Shown here in pieces: positions 1-6,700 of a stretch of DNA of 17,253 bases. Position 1 is the stretch's first letter; the number at the start of each line of letters is the position of its first letter. Source of the DNA: Acanthamoeba sp. SK_2022b (Eukaryota > Discosea > Longamoebia > Acanthamoebidae); contig JANDJZ010001050.1 in assembly GCA_027943245.1 (NCBI GenBank), positions 1 through 17,253 of the forward strand, given 5' to 3'. Position numbers and translations under genes: made by a program. The notes beneath the pieces are model-generated. The model was given only the letters and a program-made list of their open reading frames with translations, did not search any database and was not told where the DNA came from.

Positions 1-59
1 TTTGAAACATTCATGCCTTTTTTGCGTATTAATCAACGTGCTGACGGTTGCGTGATTAT

Positions 60-88
60 TTGAAAAACATGTTATCAAGATGTTTTAT
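60..88 (+). promoter_or_regulatory. candidate promoter of the LuxR-type regulator gene
   Basis: A TTGAAA hexamer (60-65) is followed after 17 bases by TTTTAT (83-88) in an AT-rich stretch, about 100 bases upstream of the GTG start at 185. It is a pattern match only, and AT-rich DNA gives many such matches. Confidence 0.3.
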
Positions 89-184
89 ATCGGTGTGCTT
101 TGCAGGCGAATTACCCCAAAAAAGAGCAGCGACAAGCCGCCTGAGGTGTGGAAGCATGCGTCCATGCTGATAAGGAGAATTAAA

Positions 185-760
185 GTGAGAGTGATTTATA
201 TCGATGGTTCACCGCTGTGCCGGCTGGGCATGAAAACATTATTGGGTGGCGGGGTGATAACCTTATCCTCACCCAATATGAATATCATTAAAAATATAAG
301 CCCGGCGCCTGATTTAATTATTATGGAGTTTCCTCAGGAGATTTACCGGTTCGAGGCGTATTTAAAATTCATTAAATATTCACGCAGTGAATATAAAGAC
401 GTCCGGTTACTGTTCTTCATCGATAAGACTTCACCGCTGATCCTGGCGTTTATCGCCGCGGCGCAGCCGGATGCGATTTTGCACAAACGGGAAGCGCTGC
501 AGGTGGTGCGAGAGACCTGCGCAACGCTGGCCCGCCAGGAGACGAGCGAACGGCACGTGGTGAACCGGCAGCGGGCGGCGGCAATCACGCCTGGCGAGGC
601 AGCGGTGCTGTGTGAAACCGCCCGCACCGAAGATATCCGCCTGACCGCGCGGCGGCTTAACCTGCACCCGAAAACCGTTTATTCGCACCTCAATAACGCC
701 GGCAAAAAGTTCGGCATCCGCAATCGGGTCGAACTGCTGAAGATGATTGCGCTGTTGTAG
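185..760 (+). CDS. LuxR-type DNA-binding regulator with a degenerate receiver domain
   Basis: A 191-residue protein with two parts. Residues 1-110 have the outline of a response-regulator receiver: an acidic residue at D7 after the first strand and a conserved-type lysine at K101. The usual phospho-acceptor aspartate is replaced by glutamate (E48, in the context PDLIIMEF). Residues 134-190 form a LuxR/FixJ-type helix-turn-helix, with a recognition helix around HPKTVYSHLNN. This layout resembles auxiliary regulators such as RcsA, BglJ and FimZ, which work without normal phosphorylation or as partners of RcsB. I chose the GTG at 185 because AAGGAG (172-177) lies 7 bases upstream; an in-frame ATG at 164 and a longer reading frame from 80 have no such site. 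No sensor kinase gene is adjacent. The stop lies 7 bases from the convergent HxlR gene. Targets cannot be read from the sequence. Confidence 0.8.
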   Translation: MRVIYIDGSPLCRLGMKTLLGGGVITLSSPNMNIIKNISPAPDLIIMEFPQEIYRFEAYLKFIKYSRSEYKDVRLLFFIDKTSPLILAFIAAAQPDAILHKREALQVVRETCATLARQETSERHVVNRQRAAAITPGEAAVLCETARTEDIRLTARRLNLHPKTVYSHLNNAGKKFGIRNRVELLKMIALL

Positions 761-767
761 CGCACCG

Positions 768-1262
768 TTAGCGGGTTTTGCCGACGGCCAGCCGCCATCG
801 CGTGATCTCATCGGCGCCGGGCCCGGCGGCCAGCGCCAGGTTTTGCGGCGGCAGCGATTCGCCGGTCACGGCATCGACCACGCGCAGGGTGGCGGGGTGG
901 CCGGTCGCACGGTCGACCACGCGCAGCGGCGGCCCGGCCAGCTCGGACAGGTTCCACTTGTCGCCAATCTGGATCATCGCCATCAACAGCAGCCCGAGAT
1001 CTTTTCCCTTCTCCGTCGGAAGATACTCGTAGCGATCGGGGCGCGTCTGGTATTGCCGCTTTTCGATAAGGCCGCTGCCTTCCAGCGCCTTGAGCCGATC
1101 GGCCAACGTGTTGTTGGTGATGCCGGTCGATTGGCGCAGATCGTCATAGCGCGAGAGCCCCAGCAACAGATCGCGCATGAGAATCGCGCCCCAGCGATCG
1201 CCCAATGCCGACAGCACGTGGGCCACCGAGCACGTCATGCCCTCAAAACCTTTTGCTTTCAC
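768..1262 (-). CDS. HxlR-family winged-helix transcriptional regulator
   Basis: A 164-residue protein with the HxlR/MarR-like winged helix over residues 8-100: a single cysteine at C11, the LGDRWGAILMRDLLLG helix, the recognition segment TGITNNTLADRLKALEGSGLI, and a wing rich in R and Y. HxlR proteins are cytosolic dimers. Several sense electrophiles or oxidants through the N-terminal cysteine (YodB, HypR, QorR), and C11 sits where that residue usually is. The C-terminal tail of about 60 residues makes it longer than the usual 110-130. The start is GTG at 1262, with GGAGG about 9 bases upstream; the next in-frame ATG is residue 9. It is divergent from the tautomerase gene at 1428, and both likely promoters overlap a palindrome pair (1321-1358). 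This suggests autorepression together with control of the tautomerase. That is inference; the family call is secure. Confidence 0.9.
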   Translation of the reverse strand: MKAKGFEGMTCSVAHVLSALGDRWGAILMRDLLLGLSRYDDLRQSTGITNNTLADRLKALEGSGLIEKRQYQTRPDRYEYLPTEKGKDLGLLLMAMIQIGDKWNLSELAGPPLRVVDRATGHPATLRVVDAVTGESLPPQNLALAAGPGADEITRWRLAVGKTR

Positions 1263-1298
1263 GTTGCCTTGCCTCCGTTTGCCGCCCTAATGCGGATA

Positions 1299-1327
1299 AT
1301 TTTATCGCCTCGGCTTGATCACTTCAA
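1299..1327 (-). promoter_or_regulatory. candidate promoter of the HxlR-family gene
   Basis: Read on the minus strand, TTGAAG (1322-1327) is separated by 17 bases from TAAAAT (1299-1304), and the GTG start follows about 37 bases further on. The -35 hexamer lies inside the first operator palindrome (1321-1337), which would fit autorepression. Confidence 0.5.
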
Positions 1328-1358
1328 TGATTGGAGTTATTACTCTTATTATTGGAGT
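1321..1358. promoter_or_regulatory. paired near-palindromic operators between HxlR and tautomerase genes
   Basis: Two related 17-base near-palindromes of the form ACTCCAATNATTGGAGT lie at 1321-1337 (7 of 8 arm pairs match) and 1342-1358 (6 of 8 match). They agree with each other at 13 of 17 positions and start 21 bases apart, about two helical turns. The first overlaps the -35 of the HxlR gene promoter. It also exactly fills the 17-base gap between a possible rightward TTGATC (1315-1320) and TATTAC (1338-1343). HxlR proteins bind repeated or palindromic sites next to their own genes, so these are the natural operators. No binding has been shown. Confidence 0.55.
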
Positions 1359-1363
1359 TTTGT

Positions 1364-1393
1364 TTGACACAGGCTGTCGGCCAGAACGATTGT
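1364..1393 (+). promoter_or_regulatory. candidate promoter of the tautomerase gene
   Basis: A perfect TTGACA (1364-1369) lies 5 bases beyond the second operator and about 60 bases before the start at 1428. The best -10 is weak (GATTGT, 1388-1393, 18-base spacer). The alternative rightward promoter overlapping the first operator (TTGATC 1315-1320, TATTAC 1338-1343) is about equally plausible. Confidence 0.35.
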
Positions 1394-1427
1394 CGATACC
1401 CCGCAGCTTTACCGAGGAGAAAACGCG

Positions 1428-1874
1428 ATGCCACTGTGGCAGATTTACCACCCTGAATCGGCCTTCAGCACTGCCGATAAACGCGCGCTTGCTCAGAAGG
1501 TCACCGGCCTGTACCAGGACTTTTTGCCGCGCTTCTACGTCAACGTGTTCTTCCAAGCGCTGCCGCCCGGCACGGCGTATCTTGGCGGCGAACCGGCCGA
1601 TGACTTCGTGCGGGTGACCATCGACCATATCGCGCGCGCCATGGACAACGACGCAGAGCAGCAGCAATTCCTGGCGGCCTGCACCCGCATCCTGCAACCC
1701 TACCTTGCCGCGCGCGGGTTGCGCTGGGAGCTGCACGTGGACGAAACGCCGTTCTCGCTGTGGACTATCGAAGGCTTGAAGCCCCCGGCGCCGGGAACGA
1801 CGGCGGGGGAGAAATGGCGCAGCGAGAACCGGCCTTCGGTGTGGGAGGGGGATAACCGCGAGAAATGGACATAA
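1428..1874 (+). CDS. tautomerase-superfamily protein, cis-CaaD-like
   Basis: A 148-residue protein that begins Met-Pro, so removing Met would expose the N-terminal proline that serves as the catalytic base in tautomerases. Its length and layout match the cis-3-chloroacrylic acid dehalogenase (cis-CaaD)/putative oxalocrotonate tautomerase family (Tautomerase_3): two beta-alpha-beta halves, then a tail rich in W and P. Counting Pro as residue 1, a glutamate falls at 114, where cis-CaaD has its catalytic Glu. The positions I recall as His28, Arg70, Arg73 and Tyr103 in cis-CaaD read Tyr, Ala, Asn and Val here. Dehalogenation is therefore unlikely, and the substrate is unknown. GAGGAG-like bases (around 1414-1420) precede the ATG. 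The gene is divergent from an HxlR regulator that probably controls it and is closed by a terminator at 1943-1964. A cytosolic enzyme of small carbonyl or unsaturated acid metabolism is a reasonable guess. Confidence 0.8.
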   Translation: MPLWQIYHPESAFSTADKRALAQKVTGLYQDFLPRFYVNVFFQALPPGTAYLGGEPADDFVRVTIDHIARAMDNDAEQQQFLAACTRILQPYLAARGLRWELHVDETPFSLWTIEGLKPPAPGTTAGEKWRSENRPSVWEGDNREKWT

Positions 1875-1942
1875 TGAGCAACGGTAAACGCTTGTGGACT
1901 ATGAAATAATGCGTACTGTATCTGCCGAAAGAAATTGAAAGG

Positions 1943-1964
1943 CAGCCTCCAAGAGGCTGTTTTT
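1943..1964 (+). terminator. intrinsic terminator of the tautomerase gene
   Basis: A 7-bp stem CAGCCTC/GAGGCTG (1943-1949 with 1953-1959), loop CAA, followed by TTTTT (1960-1964). It lies about 70 bases after the tautomerase stop. Confidence 0.75.
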
Positions 1965-2009
1965 CGGAAGTGTTAGAATGGATAAAAATGTCGCTTGCAG
2001 GGAGAAGCC

Positions 2010-2231
2010 ATGTCTCATTCATCAGCGAGGAAAAAAGTGTTGAATACGGCAATGCCGCTGGCACAGAGAGCGTCTCACGCGCGCAGTTGTGCTAACCATG
2101 TGGCGAACCGATTGGGAATGACTCGCAGTGAGCTTCTAATAAAAGTTGAGAAAGAGTCAGGCTCAAATCTGGAATCACCGTTAACTGAAGAAGAGCTGAT
2201 GAACGCATTCAACTATATGGAAAGCCTTTAG
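2010..2231 (+). CDS. small hypothetical protein (73 aa)
   Basis: I do not recognise this protein. The ATG at 2010 is chosen because AGGGAG (about 1999-2004) lies 5 bases upstream; an in-frame TTG at 1995 would overlap that site. The 73-residue product has a basic, Ala/His/Arg-rich N-terminal half (residues 5-37) and an acidic C-terminal half with a predicted helix around LTEEELMNAFNYM. There is no signal peptide or membrane segment. The segment HVANRLGMTRSELLIKV (about residues 32-48) could be a short helix-turn-helix or ribbon-helix-type DNA-binding unit, but that is only an impression. It lies in an AT-rich islet between the tautomerase terminator and a leftward orphan gene. It may have been acquired by transfer. 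Confidence 0.5.
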   Translation: MSHSSARKKVLNTAMPLAQRASHARSCANHVANRLGMTRSELLIKVEKESGSNLESPLTEEELMNAFNYMESL

Positions 2232-2315
2232 GATTAGGCCGCTTTAAGCCGCACAAACATCTAATATTGAGCGTTCAGATTGGAAAAGAGGCCAGTACCG
2301 TTCTTTAAGCATTGA

Positions 2316-2846
2316 TCATGGGATCGGATACTTTAACTCTATTTCAGGCGCATCAGCTAAATACCTGCCAGAGCGGGCCATTAAATAGCCGGCAATCTCT
2401 TCGGTTGTCAGGTCAACATGGAACATATCAGGATCCTGGAACCATTCATCCGGCCAAAAAATGAGGTCTGATGGATTGCCATCAAAATTTTTCTCAAGCA
2501 GTGCAAGAGCGAAATTTTGTTCGGATTCCTTACTTTTGGCATCAGACACACAGCGAAGTGTTTGAACCAATTCATCCCAGGTAAAATCCGCATAGAATTT
2601 TTCCAGATTGAAAGCCATGCGGGTGAACTCCCTGGCACTGGTCCAGGAGGAGAAATCTCTGAAATCTGAAAACGCATAGGGGCATGCAACCTGGCTGTTC
2701 CATTCGACTATCATTGCTTCTAAAACGGAATCTTGTTCGTCAAAACCTTCGTCAATTCTTGAAAGTATCTGCTTAGCTTTGTTTGCCAGCTCATTGATCT
2801 TTTTGCTACTGACTTTTGTGGGTCTCATTCGGTCAGGTAGAGGCAT
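2316..2846 (-). CDS. hypothetical protein (176 aa), orphan in AT-rich islet
   Basis: I do not recognise this protein. AAGGA (2855-2859 on the minus strand) lies 8 bases before the ATG, so the start is well supported. The protein is soluble and largely acidic after a basic first 30 residues. It has a helical N-terminal segment (KINELANKAKQILSRIDEG), a middle rich in F and W (FSDFRDFSSWTSAREFTRMAF), and a C-terminal part with FWPDEWFQDPDMF and DLTTEEIAGYLMARSGRYL. There is no signal peptide or membrane span. Size, acidity and aromatic content recall bacteriocin or polymorphic-toxin immunity proteins, but no toxin gene is adjacent, so this is weak inference. Base composition is clearly lower in GC than in the flanking genes, which suggests horizontal acquisition. 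It faces the 73-residue gene tail to tail. Confidence 0.65.
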   Translation of the reverse strand: MPLPDRMRPTKVSSKKINELANKAKQILSRIDEGFDEQDSVLEAMIVEWNSQVACPYAFSDFRDFSSWTSAREFTRMAFNLEKFYADFTWDELVQTLRCVSDAKSKESEQNFALALLEKNFDGNPSDLIFWPDEWFQDPDMFHVDLTTEEIAGYLMARSGRYLADAPEIELKYPIP

Positions 2847-3049
2847 CGCTAGAATCCTTATCTAACTCACTAATTAACCAAAGATTGTGAAGTCATCTTA
2901 ATACAGATATTAAAGTATTGAATAGCAGAAAATTTAATCATTCTGGATGAGGGTGACCTGCTCCCCGTTGCTCATCGTAACGTTCAGTACGTTGCACTTT
3001 TAACATTAGATTCTTATCCAGAGCGCTAACACGCAGAATCGAGAGACAA

Positions 3050-3077
3050 AAAAATCCACGCCGAAGCGTGGATTTTT
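3050..3077 (-). terminator. intrinsic terminator of ychF
   Basis: A 12-bp stem AAAAATCCACGC/GCGTGGATTTTT (3050-3061 with 3066-3077). On the minus strand the loop reads TTCG closed by a C-G pair, an exceptionally stable tetraloop, followed by a run of seven T. It lies 40 bases after the ychF stop. It has a T-run on the plus strand too, so it may work in both directions. Confidence 0.85.
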
Positions 3078-3116
3078 CCGTTTCCGGCAGCGGAGAAATA
3101 CGCTGCGGGGAAGGGG

Positions 3117-4208
3117 TTAGACGTTAAACAGGAAGTTCATCACGTCACCGTCTTTGACGATGTAGTCTTTACCTTCTGAGCGCATTTTACCGGCTTCTTT
3201 GGCGCCTTGTTCACCCTTGTAGGTGATGAAGTCGTCGAAGGCGATGGTTTGCGCGCGGATAAAGCCTTTCTCGAAGTCGGTGTGGATCTTGCCGGCCGCC
3301 TGCGGGGCGGTGGCGCCGACCGGGATGGTCCAGGCGCGCACTTCTTTCACGCCGGCGGTGAAGTAGGTCTGCAGGTTCAGCAGCTCATAACCGGCGCGGA
3401 TCACGCGGTTCAGGCCCGGCTCTTCCAGGCCCAGCTCGGCCATGAACTCGTCGCGCTCTTCGTCTTCCAGCTCGGCGATATCGGATTCCACAGCGGCGCA
3501 CACGGCAACTACCACGGAGCCTTCGGCATCGGCGATTTTACGCACGGTGTCCAGGTACGGGTTGTTCTCGAAGCCGTCTTCGTTAACGTTGGCGATGTAC
3601 ATGGTCGGCTTCAGGGTCAGGAAGCTCAGGTATTTGATCGCCGCTTTGTCTTCTGCAGTCAGATCCAGCGCGCGCAGCATGCCGGCGTTTTCCAGGTGCG
3701 GCAGGCATTTCTCCAGCGCCGCCAGCTCGGCCTTGGCGTCTTTGTCGCCGCCTTTGGCTTTCTTCTGCACGCGGTGGATGGCGCGCTCACAGGTGTCCAG
3801 GTCAGACAGCGCCAGCTCGGTGTTGATGACGTCGATGTCTTCGGCCGGATCGACCTTGTTGTTGACGTGGATGATGTTGTCGTTCTCGAAGCAGCGCACC
3901 ACGTGGCCGATGGCTTCGGTTTCGCGGATGTTGGTCAGGAACTGGTTGCCCAGGCCTTCACCCTTGGACGCGCCTTTCACCAGGCCGGCGATGTCGACGA
4001 ATTCCATGGTGGTTGGCAGAATGCGCTGCGGCTTGACGATCTCGGCCAGCTTATCCAGACGCGGATCGGGCATCGGCACCACACCGGTGTTCGGTTCAAT
4101 GGTGCAGAACGGGAAGTTGGCTGCTTCAATGCCCGCTTTGGTCAACGCGTTGAACAGGGTGGATTTGCCTACGTTAGGCAGGCCGACGATACCGCATTTG
4201 AATCCCAT
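3117..4208 (-). CDS. ychF: redox-regulated ATPase/GTPase YchF (Obg family)
   Basis: A 363-residue cytosolic P-loop protein of the OLA1/YchF branch of Obg GTPases. It has the Walker A motif GLPNVGKS (9-16), the DIAG switch II (72-75), and NVNE (207-210) in place of the usual NKxD, the change that makes YchF prefer ATP. His114, reported as catalytic in E. coli YchF, is present, as is Cys35, linked to redox inactivation. A coiled-coil arm (about 125-200) and a C-terminal TGS domain (about 277-363) complete it. Full length for the family. YchF associates with ribosomes and restrains the oxidative stress response (OxyR regulon). In E. coli it follows pth; here a SulP gene on the opposite strand separates them, so it needs its own promoter (4286-4314). 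Confidence 0.97.
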   Translation of the reverse strand: MGFKCGIVGLPNVGKSTLFNALTKAGIEAANFPFCTIEPNTGVVPMPDPRLDKLAEIVKPQRILPTTMEFVDIAGLVKGASKGEGLGNQFLTNIRETEAIGHVVRCFENDNIIHVNNKVDPAEDIDVINTELALSDLDTCERAIHRVQKKAKGGDKDAKAELAALEKCLPHLENAGMLRALDLTAEDKAAIKYLSFLTLKPTMYIANVNEDGFENNPYLDTVRKIADAEGSVVVAVCAAVESDIAELEDEERDEFMAELGLEEPGLNRVIRAGYELLNLQTYFTAGVKEVRAWTIPVGATAPQAAGKIHTDFEKGFIRAQTIAFDDFITYKGEQGAKEAGKMRSEGKDYIVKDGDVMNFLFNV

Positions 4209-4285
4209 GTTGTAATCACCTTAAATATCTTAACTATCAGCCGGTTAGGTTTAATCGACTGCATAAAGGGCAAAATAATGCCGCC

Positions 4286-4314
4286 ATTATACACGTAATG
4301 GGCGTTTATCTCGA
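4286..4314 (-). promoter_or_regulatory. candidate promoter of ychF
   Basis: On the minus strand a perfect TATAAT (4286-4291) lies 78 bases before the ychF start. The -35 at 17 bases is poor (TCGAGA, 4309-4314). An independent promoter is needed here because pth is separated from ychF by an oppositely oriented gene. Confidence 0.6.
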
Positions 4315-4327
4315 TCAGACTTGTTTG

Positions 4328-4361
4328 ACCGGGGCGAGCCCAGCGCCCGCGGCCGGTTTTT
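4328..4361 (+). other. terminator-like hairpin with T-run
   Basis: ACCGG (4328-4332) pairs with CCGGT (4353-4357), and GGCG/CGCC can pair inside with a bulge. A TTTTT run overlaps the end of the stem and continues to 4361. It looks like a weak rightward intrinsic terminator, but no rightward gene lies upstream of it. It may be a relic or simply structure in the leader region. Confidence 0.3.
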
Positions 4362-4383
4362 ATTTGAGATTTGGATCACATTT
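4362..4383. promoter_or_regulatory. candidate CRP (cAMP receptor protein) site upstream of sulP
   Basis: TGAGA (4365-4369), 6 bases, TCACA (4376-4380): 9 of 10 core positions match TGTGA-N6-TCACA, and 17 of 22 match the full symmetric CRP consensus, including a perfect right arm GATCACATTT. The centre is at 4372.5. It overlaps the -35 of one possible sulP promoter (TTGAGA 4364-4369, CATACT 4387-4392), which would imply repression. It is also about 39 bases before the start expected from a weaker -10 (TACGAT, 4399-4404), which would be close to class II activation. Confidence 0.55.
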
Positions 4384-4392
4384 ACCCATACT
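4364..4392 (+). promoter_or_regulatory. candidate promoter of the SulP transporter gene
   Basis: TTGAGA (5 of 6 matches, 4364-4369), a 17-base spacer, then CATACT (4387-4392). It implies a leader of about 145 bases before the ATG at 4543, holding a small hairpin CCCGC/GCGGG (4497-4509) and a possible 8-codon reading frame (4513-4539) ending just before sulP. The rest of the 4209-4542 gap shows only the ychF promoter and the CRP site. Confidence 0.4.
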
Positions 4393-4542
4393 GGCCGTTA
4401 CGATTAACCGACAGGAAACGCGCCGGATGTATTTCTTGCCTACGCCACCCTGAGTTGTGCCCGCCTGCAGTCTGCCGCGCCTTGCGGTACCCCATACCCG
4501 CTACGCGGGGAGATGATGTCATCTGTCATAAGTGAATAATGC

Positions 4543-6072
4543 ATGTTTAACCTGAGTAACGTCAGGATCGCGGACGTTAAAAATGAAGTCCTGGCGGGCT
4601 TTGTGGTGGCGGTTTCGATGATCCCCGAGGCGGTCGGCTTTTCGCTGGTCGCCGGTCTTTCGCCGATCGTCGGTTTGCATACCGCGTTTATCATCGGCCT
4701 GGTCACGGCGCTGTTTGGCGGCAAGCCGGGCATGGTTTCCGGCGCCGCCGGCTCCATTGTGGTGGTGCTGATGAGCCTGGCGGCGCAGTACGGCATGGGC
4801 TACGTGCTGTGGGCCACGCTGTTTGCCGGGGCGATTCAAATCCTGATTGGCGCCTTCCGGCTGGGCAAGTTCATTCGTTTGGTGCCGCTGCCGGCGATCC
4901 ACGGCTTCGTCAACGGTCTGGCGATCGTCATCATGCTGGCGCAGCTGAAGATGATCGCCGGGCAGGGGCCGCTGATGTACGGCCTGGTGGCGCTGGCGAT
5001 TGCGGTGGTGGTGCTGTTCCCGCGCCTGACCAAGGCCATTCCGTCTTCGCTGGCGGCGCTGCTGGTGGTTTCGGCGTTGGCGATCGGCCTCAATCTGCAC
5101 ACGCTGCGGGTGGGCGATCTGGCGGACATTTCCGGCGCGCTGCCGCACTTCAGCCTGCCGACGGCGCCGTTCACCCTGGAGATGGTGCGGGTGGTGTTGC
5201 CCTATGCGGTGGTGATCGCCCTGGTCGGTTTGATTGAATCGCTGCTGACCATGACGGTGCTGGATGAAATGGGCGGCAAGAAGGGGAACGGCAACCGCGA
5301 AAGCATCGCGCAGGGCGCCGGTAACGCGGTGTGCGGCCTGTTCGGCTGCTTCGCCGGCTGCGCGATGATCGGCCAGTCGATCATCAACTTTACCTCGGGC
5401 GGGCGCGGGCGCCTCTCCGGCACGGTGGGCGCCATCCTGCTGATTCTGTTCGTGGTCAGCCTGTCGCGCTATATCGGCCTGCTGCCGGTGGCAGCGCTGG
5501 CCGGGGTGATGCTGGTAGTGTGTTACAACACCTTCGAGTGGAGCTCGCTGCGCCGTTTGCGCCGCATGCCGAAGGCGGACGCGCTGGTGATGATCGCCGT
5601 CACGCTGATCACCATTTTTACCGATCTGGCCGTGGCGGTGATCAGCGGGGTGATTATCTCGGCGCTGGTGTTCGCCTGGCAGCAGGCGCGCATCCGCGTG
5701 CGCCAGCGGCAGGTGACGGGCGACGTGGCGGTGTATCAGCTCGATGGCCCACTGTTCTTCGGCTCCGCTGCCGCTTTCGCCGAACTGTTCGATCCGCAGA
5801 GCGATCCGCAGAATGTGGTGCTGGATTTTGCCGGCACCCGGGTGATGGATTCCAGCGGCGTAGAGGCGATCGATAAGCTGACGGCGCGTTATCTGGCGGC
5901 GGGGAAAAGCATTCGGCTGCGCCACCTGAGCGGTGACTGCGTGCGCTTGCTCAAGCGCGCCGGGCCGTTCTGCAGCCATGAGCTGGACGATCCGCAGTAT
6001 TACGTGGCGGAAGAGGGCTTCACCGCCGATGACCGCCGCGTGAGCGAGGAGACCTTCAACCCGCGCGGCTAA
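4543..6072 (+). CDS. SulP-family inorganic anion transporter with STAS domain
   Basis: A 509-residue inner-membrane protein. Residues 1-385 are a run of hydrophobic helices with SulP signatures: the N-terminal PEAVGFSLVAGLSPIVGLHTA segment split around residues 27-50, a GxxSIVVV-type helix near 65, and the FIRLVPLPAIHGFVNG loop. Residues about 392-490 form a cytosolic STAS domain with VYQLDGPLFFGSA and DSSG (436-439). SulP proteins move sulfate, bicarbonate or dicarboxylates by proton or sodium symport, or by exchange; the substrate cannot be read here. It is a different paralogue from the dauA-like gene at the right edge and is shorter. It lies between ychF and pth on the opposite strand. 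The Shine-Dalgarno is weak. A GC-rich hairpin follows the stop. Confidence 0.88.
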   Translation: MFNLSNVRIADVKNEVLAGFVVAVSMIPEAVGFSLVAGLSPIVGLHTAFIIGLVTALFGGKPGMVSGAAGSIVVVLMSLAAQYGMGYVLWATLFAGAIQILIGAFRLGKFIRLVPLPAIHGFVNGLAIVIMLAQLKMIAGQGPLMYGLVALAIAVVVLFPRLTKAIPSSLAALLVVSALAIGLNLHTLRVGDLADISGALPHFSLPTAPFTLEMVRVVLPYAVVIALVGLIESLLTMTVLDEMGGKKGNGNRESIAQGAGNAVCGLFGCFAGCAMIGQSIINFTSGGRGRLSGTVGAILLILFVVSLSRYIGLLPVAALAGVMLVVCYNTFEWSSLRRLRRMPKADALVMIAVTLITIFTDLAVAVISGVIISALVFAWQQARIRVRQRQVTGDVAVYQLDGPLFFGSAAAFAELFDPQSDPQNVVLDFAGTRVMDSSGVEAIDKLTARYLAAGKSIRLRHLSGDCVRLLKRAGPFCSHELDDPQYYVAEEGFTADDRRVSEETFNPRG

Positions 6073-6078
6073 ATGCAG

Positions 6079-6101
6079 GCAGCGGGCAGGGCGCCCGCTG
6101 C
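6079..6101. other. GC-rich hairpin between convergent sulP and pth
   Basis: A perfect 9-bp stem GCAGCGGGC/GCCCGCTGC (6079-6087 with 6093-6101) with a 5-base loop, centred in the 37-base gap between the two stop codons. Neither strand has a T-run after it, so it is more likely a transcript 3'-end stabiliser or pause site than a classical terminator. Confidence 0.6.
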
Positions 6102-6109
6102 GGCAAGGT

Positions 6110-6700
6110 TCAGGCCTGCGCCTTGAAGCTGTGCAGGCGCTGAACGGTTTTTTCCAGCCCGTCCTTCATCAGCATCTCGGTGCAGCGCAGCGACTCGTCG
6201 ATCGCTTCGTCAATCATCTTCTGCTCGCCGGCCGGCGGTTTGCCGAGCACGAAGCCCACCACCTTGTTCTTGTCGCCCGGATGGCCGATGCCGATGCGCA
6301 GGCGGTAGAAATTCGGGTTGTTGCCGAACTTGTTCTGGATGTCCTTCAGGCCGTTGTGGCCACCGTTGCCGCCGCCGAGCTTGATTTTTGCCACGCCGGG
6401 CGGCAGATCCAGCTCGTCGTGCGCCACCAAAATCTCGTTCGGCTCGATGCGGTAGAAGTTGGCCATGGCCAGCACCGCTTTGCCGCTCAGGTTCATGAAG
6501 GTGGTCGGCACCAGCAGGCGCACGTCGTTGCCCGCCAGGTTCAAGCGGGCGGTGTAGCCGAAGAACTTGCTCTCTTCTTTCAACTGCTGATTGTGGCGCT
6601 GGGCCAGCAGATCGACGTACCAGGCGCCGGCGTTGTGGCGCGTCTGGGCATATTCCGCGCCCGGGTTGGCCAGGCCGACTATCAATTTAATACTGCTCAC
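6110..6700 (-). CDS. pth: peptidyl-tRNA hydrolase
   Basis: Pth cleaves the ester bond of peptidyl-tRNAs dropped by ribosomes and so recycles tRNA; it is essential in E. coli. The 196-residue sequence keeps the active site: N12 (GLANPG), H22 (RHNAG) and D95 ([11 protein letters not shown]), which match E. coli N10, H20 and D93 with an offset of 2. Also present are the [13 protein letters not shown] loop and [10 protein letters not shown]. Full length and very close to E. coli. The start is GTG at 6700 and its Shine-Dalgarno is poor. In E. coli pth and ychF form one unit; here they are 1.9 kb apart. It is divergent from ychH and has a candidate promoter at 6843-6871. Confidence 0.97.
   Translation of the reverse strand: MSSIKLIVGLANPGAEYAQTRHNAGAWYVDLLAQRHNQQLKEESKFFGYTARLNLAGNDVRLLVPTTFMNLSGKAVLAMANFYRIEPNEILVAHDELDLPPGVAKIKLGGGNGGHNGLKDIQNKFGNNPNFYRLRIGIGHPGDKNKVVGFVLGKPPAGEQKMIDEAIDESLRCTEMLMKDGLEKTVQRLHSFKAQA

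Noticed and set aside
2951..2970. Stretch reminiscent of an IS3-family terminal repeat (TGACCTGCTCCCC...)
   Set aside because: The resemblance is from memory only; no partner repeat, target duplication or transposase fragment is visible nearby.
3207..4298. Long open frame antisense to ychF
   Set aside because: A shadow of the strongly codon-biased ychF gene; the translation is low-complexity, rich in V, G and Q, with no family features.
4513..4539. Eight-codon possible leader peptide just before sulP
   Set aside because: No repeated regulatory codons and no clear attenuator structure; GGGGAG is too close to the ATG to be a good ribosome site.
4519..5979. Long open frame antisense to sulP
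   Set aside because: The product is an H/Q/R-rich string typical of the reverse frame of a GC-rich membrane-protein gene.
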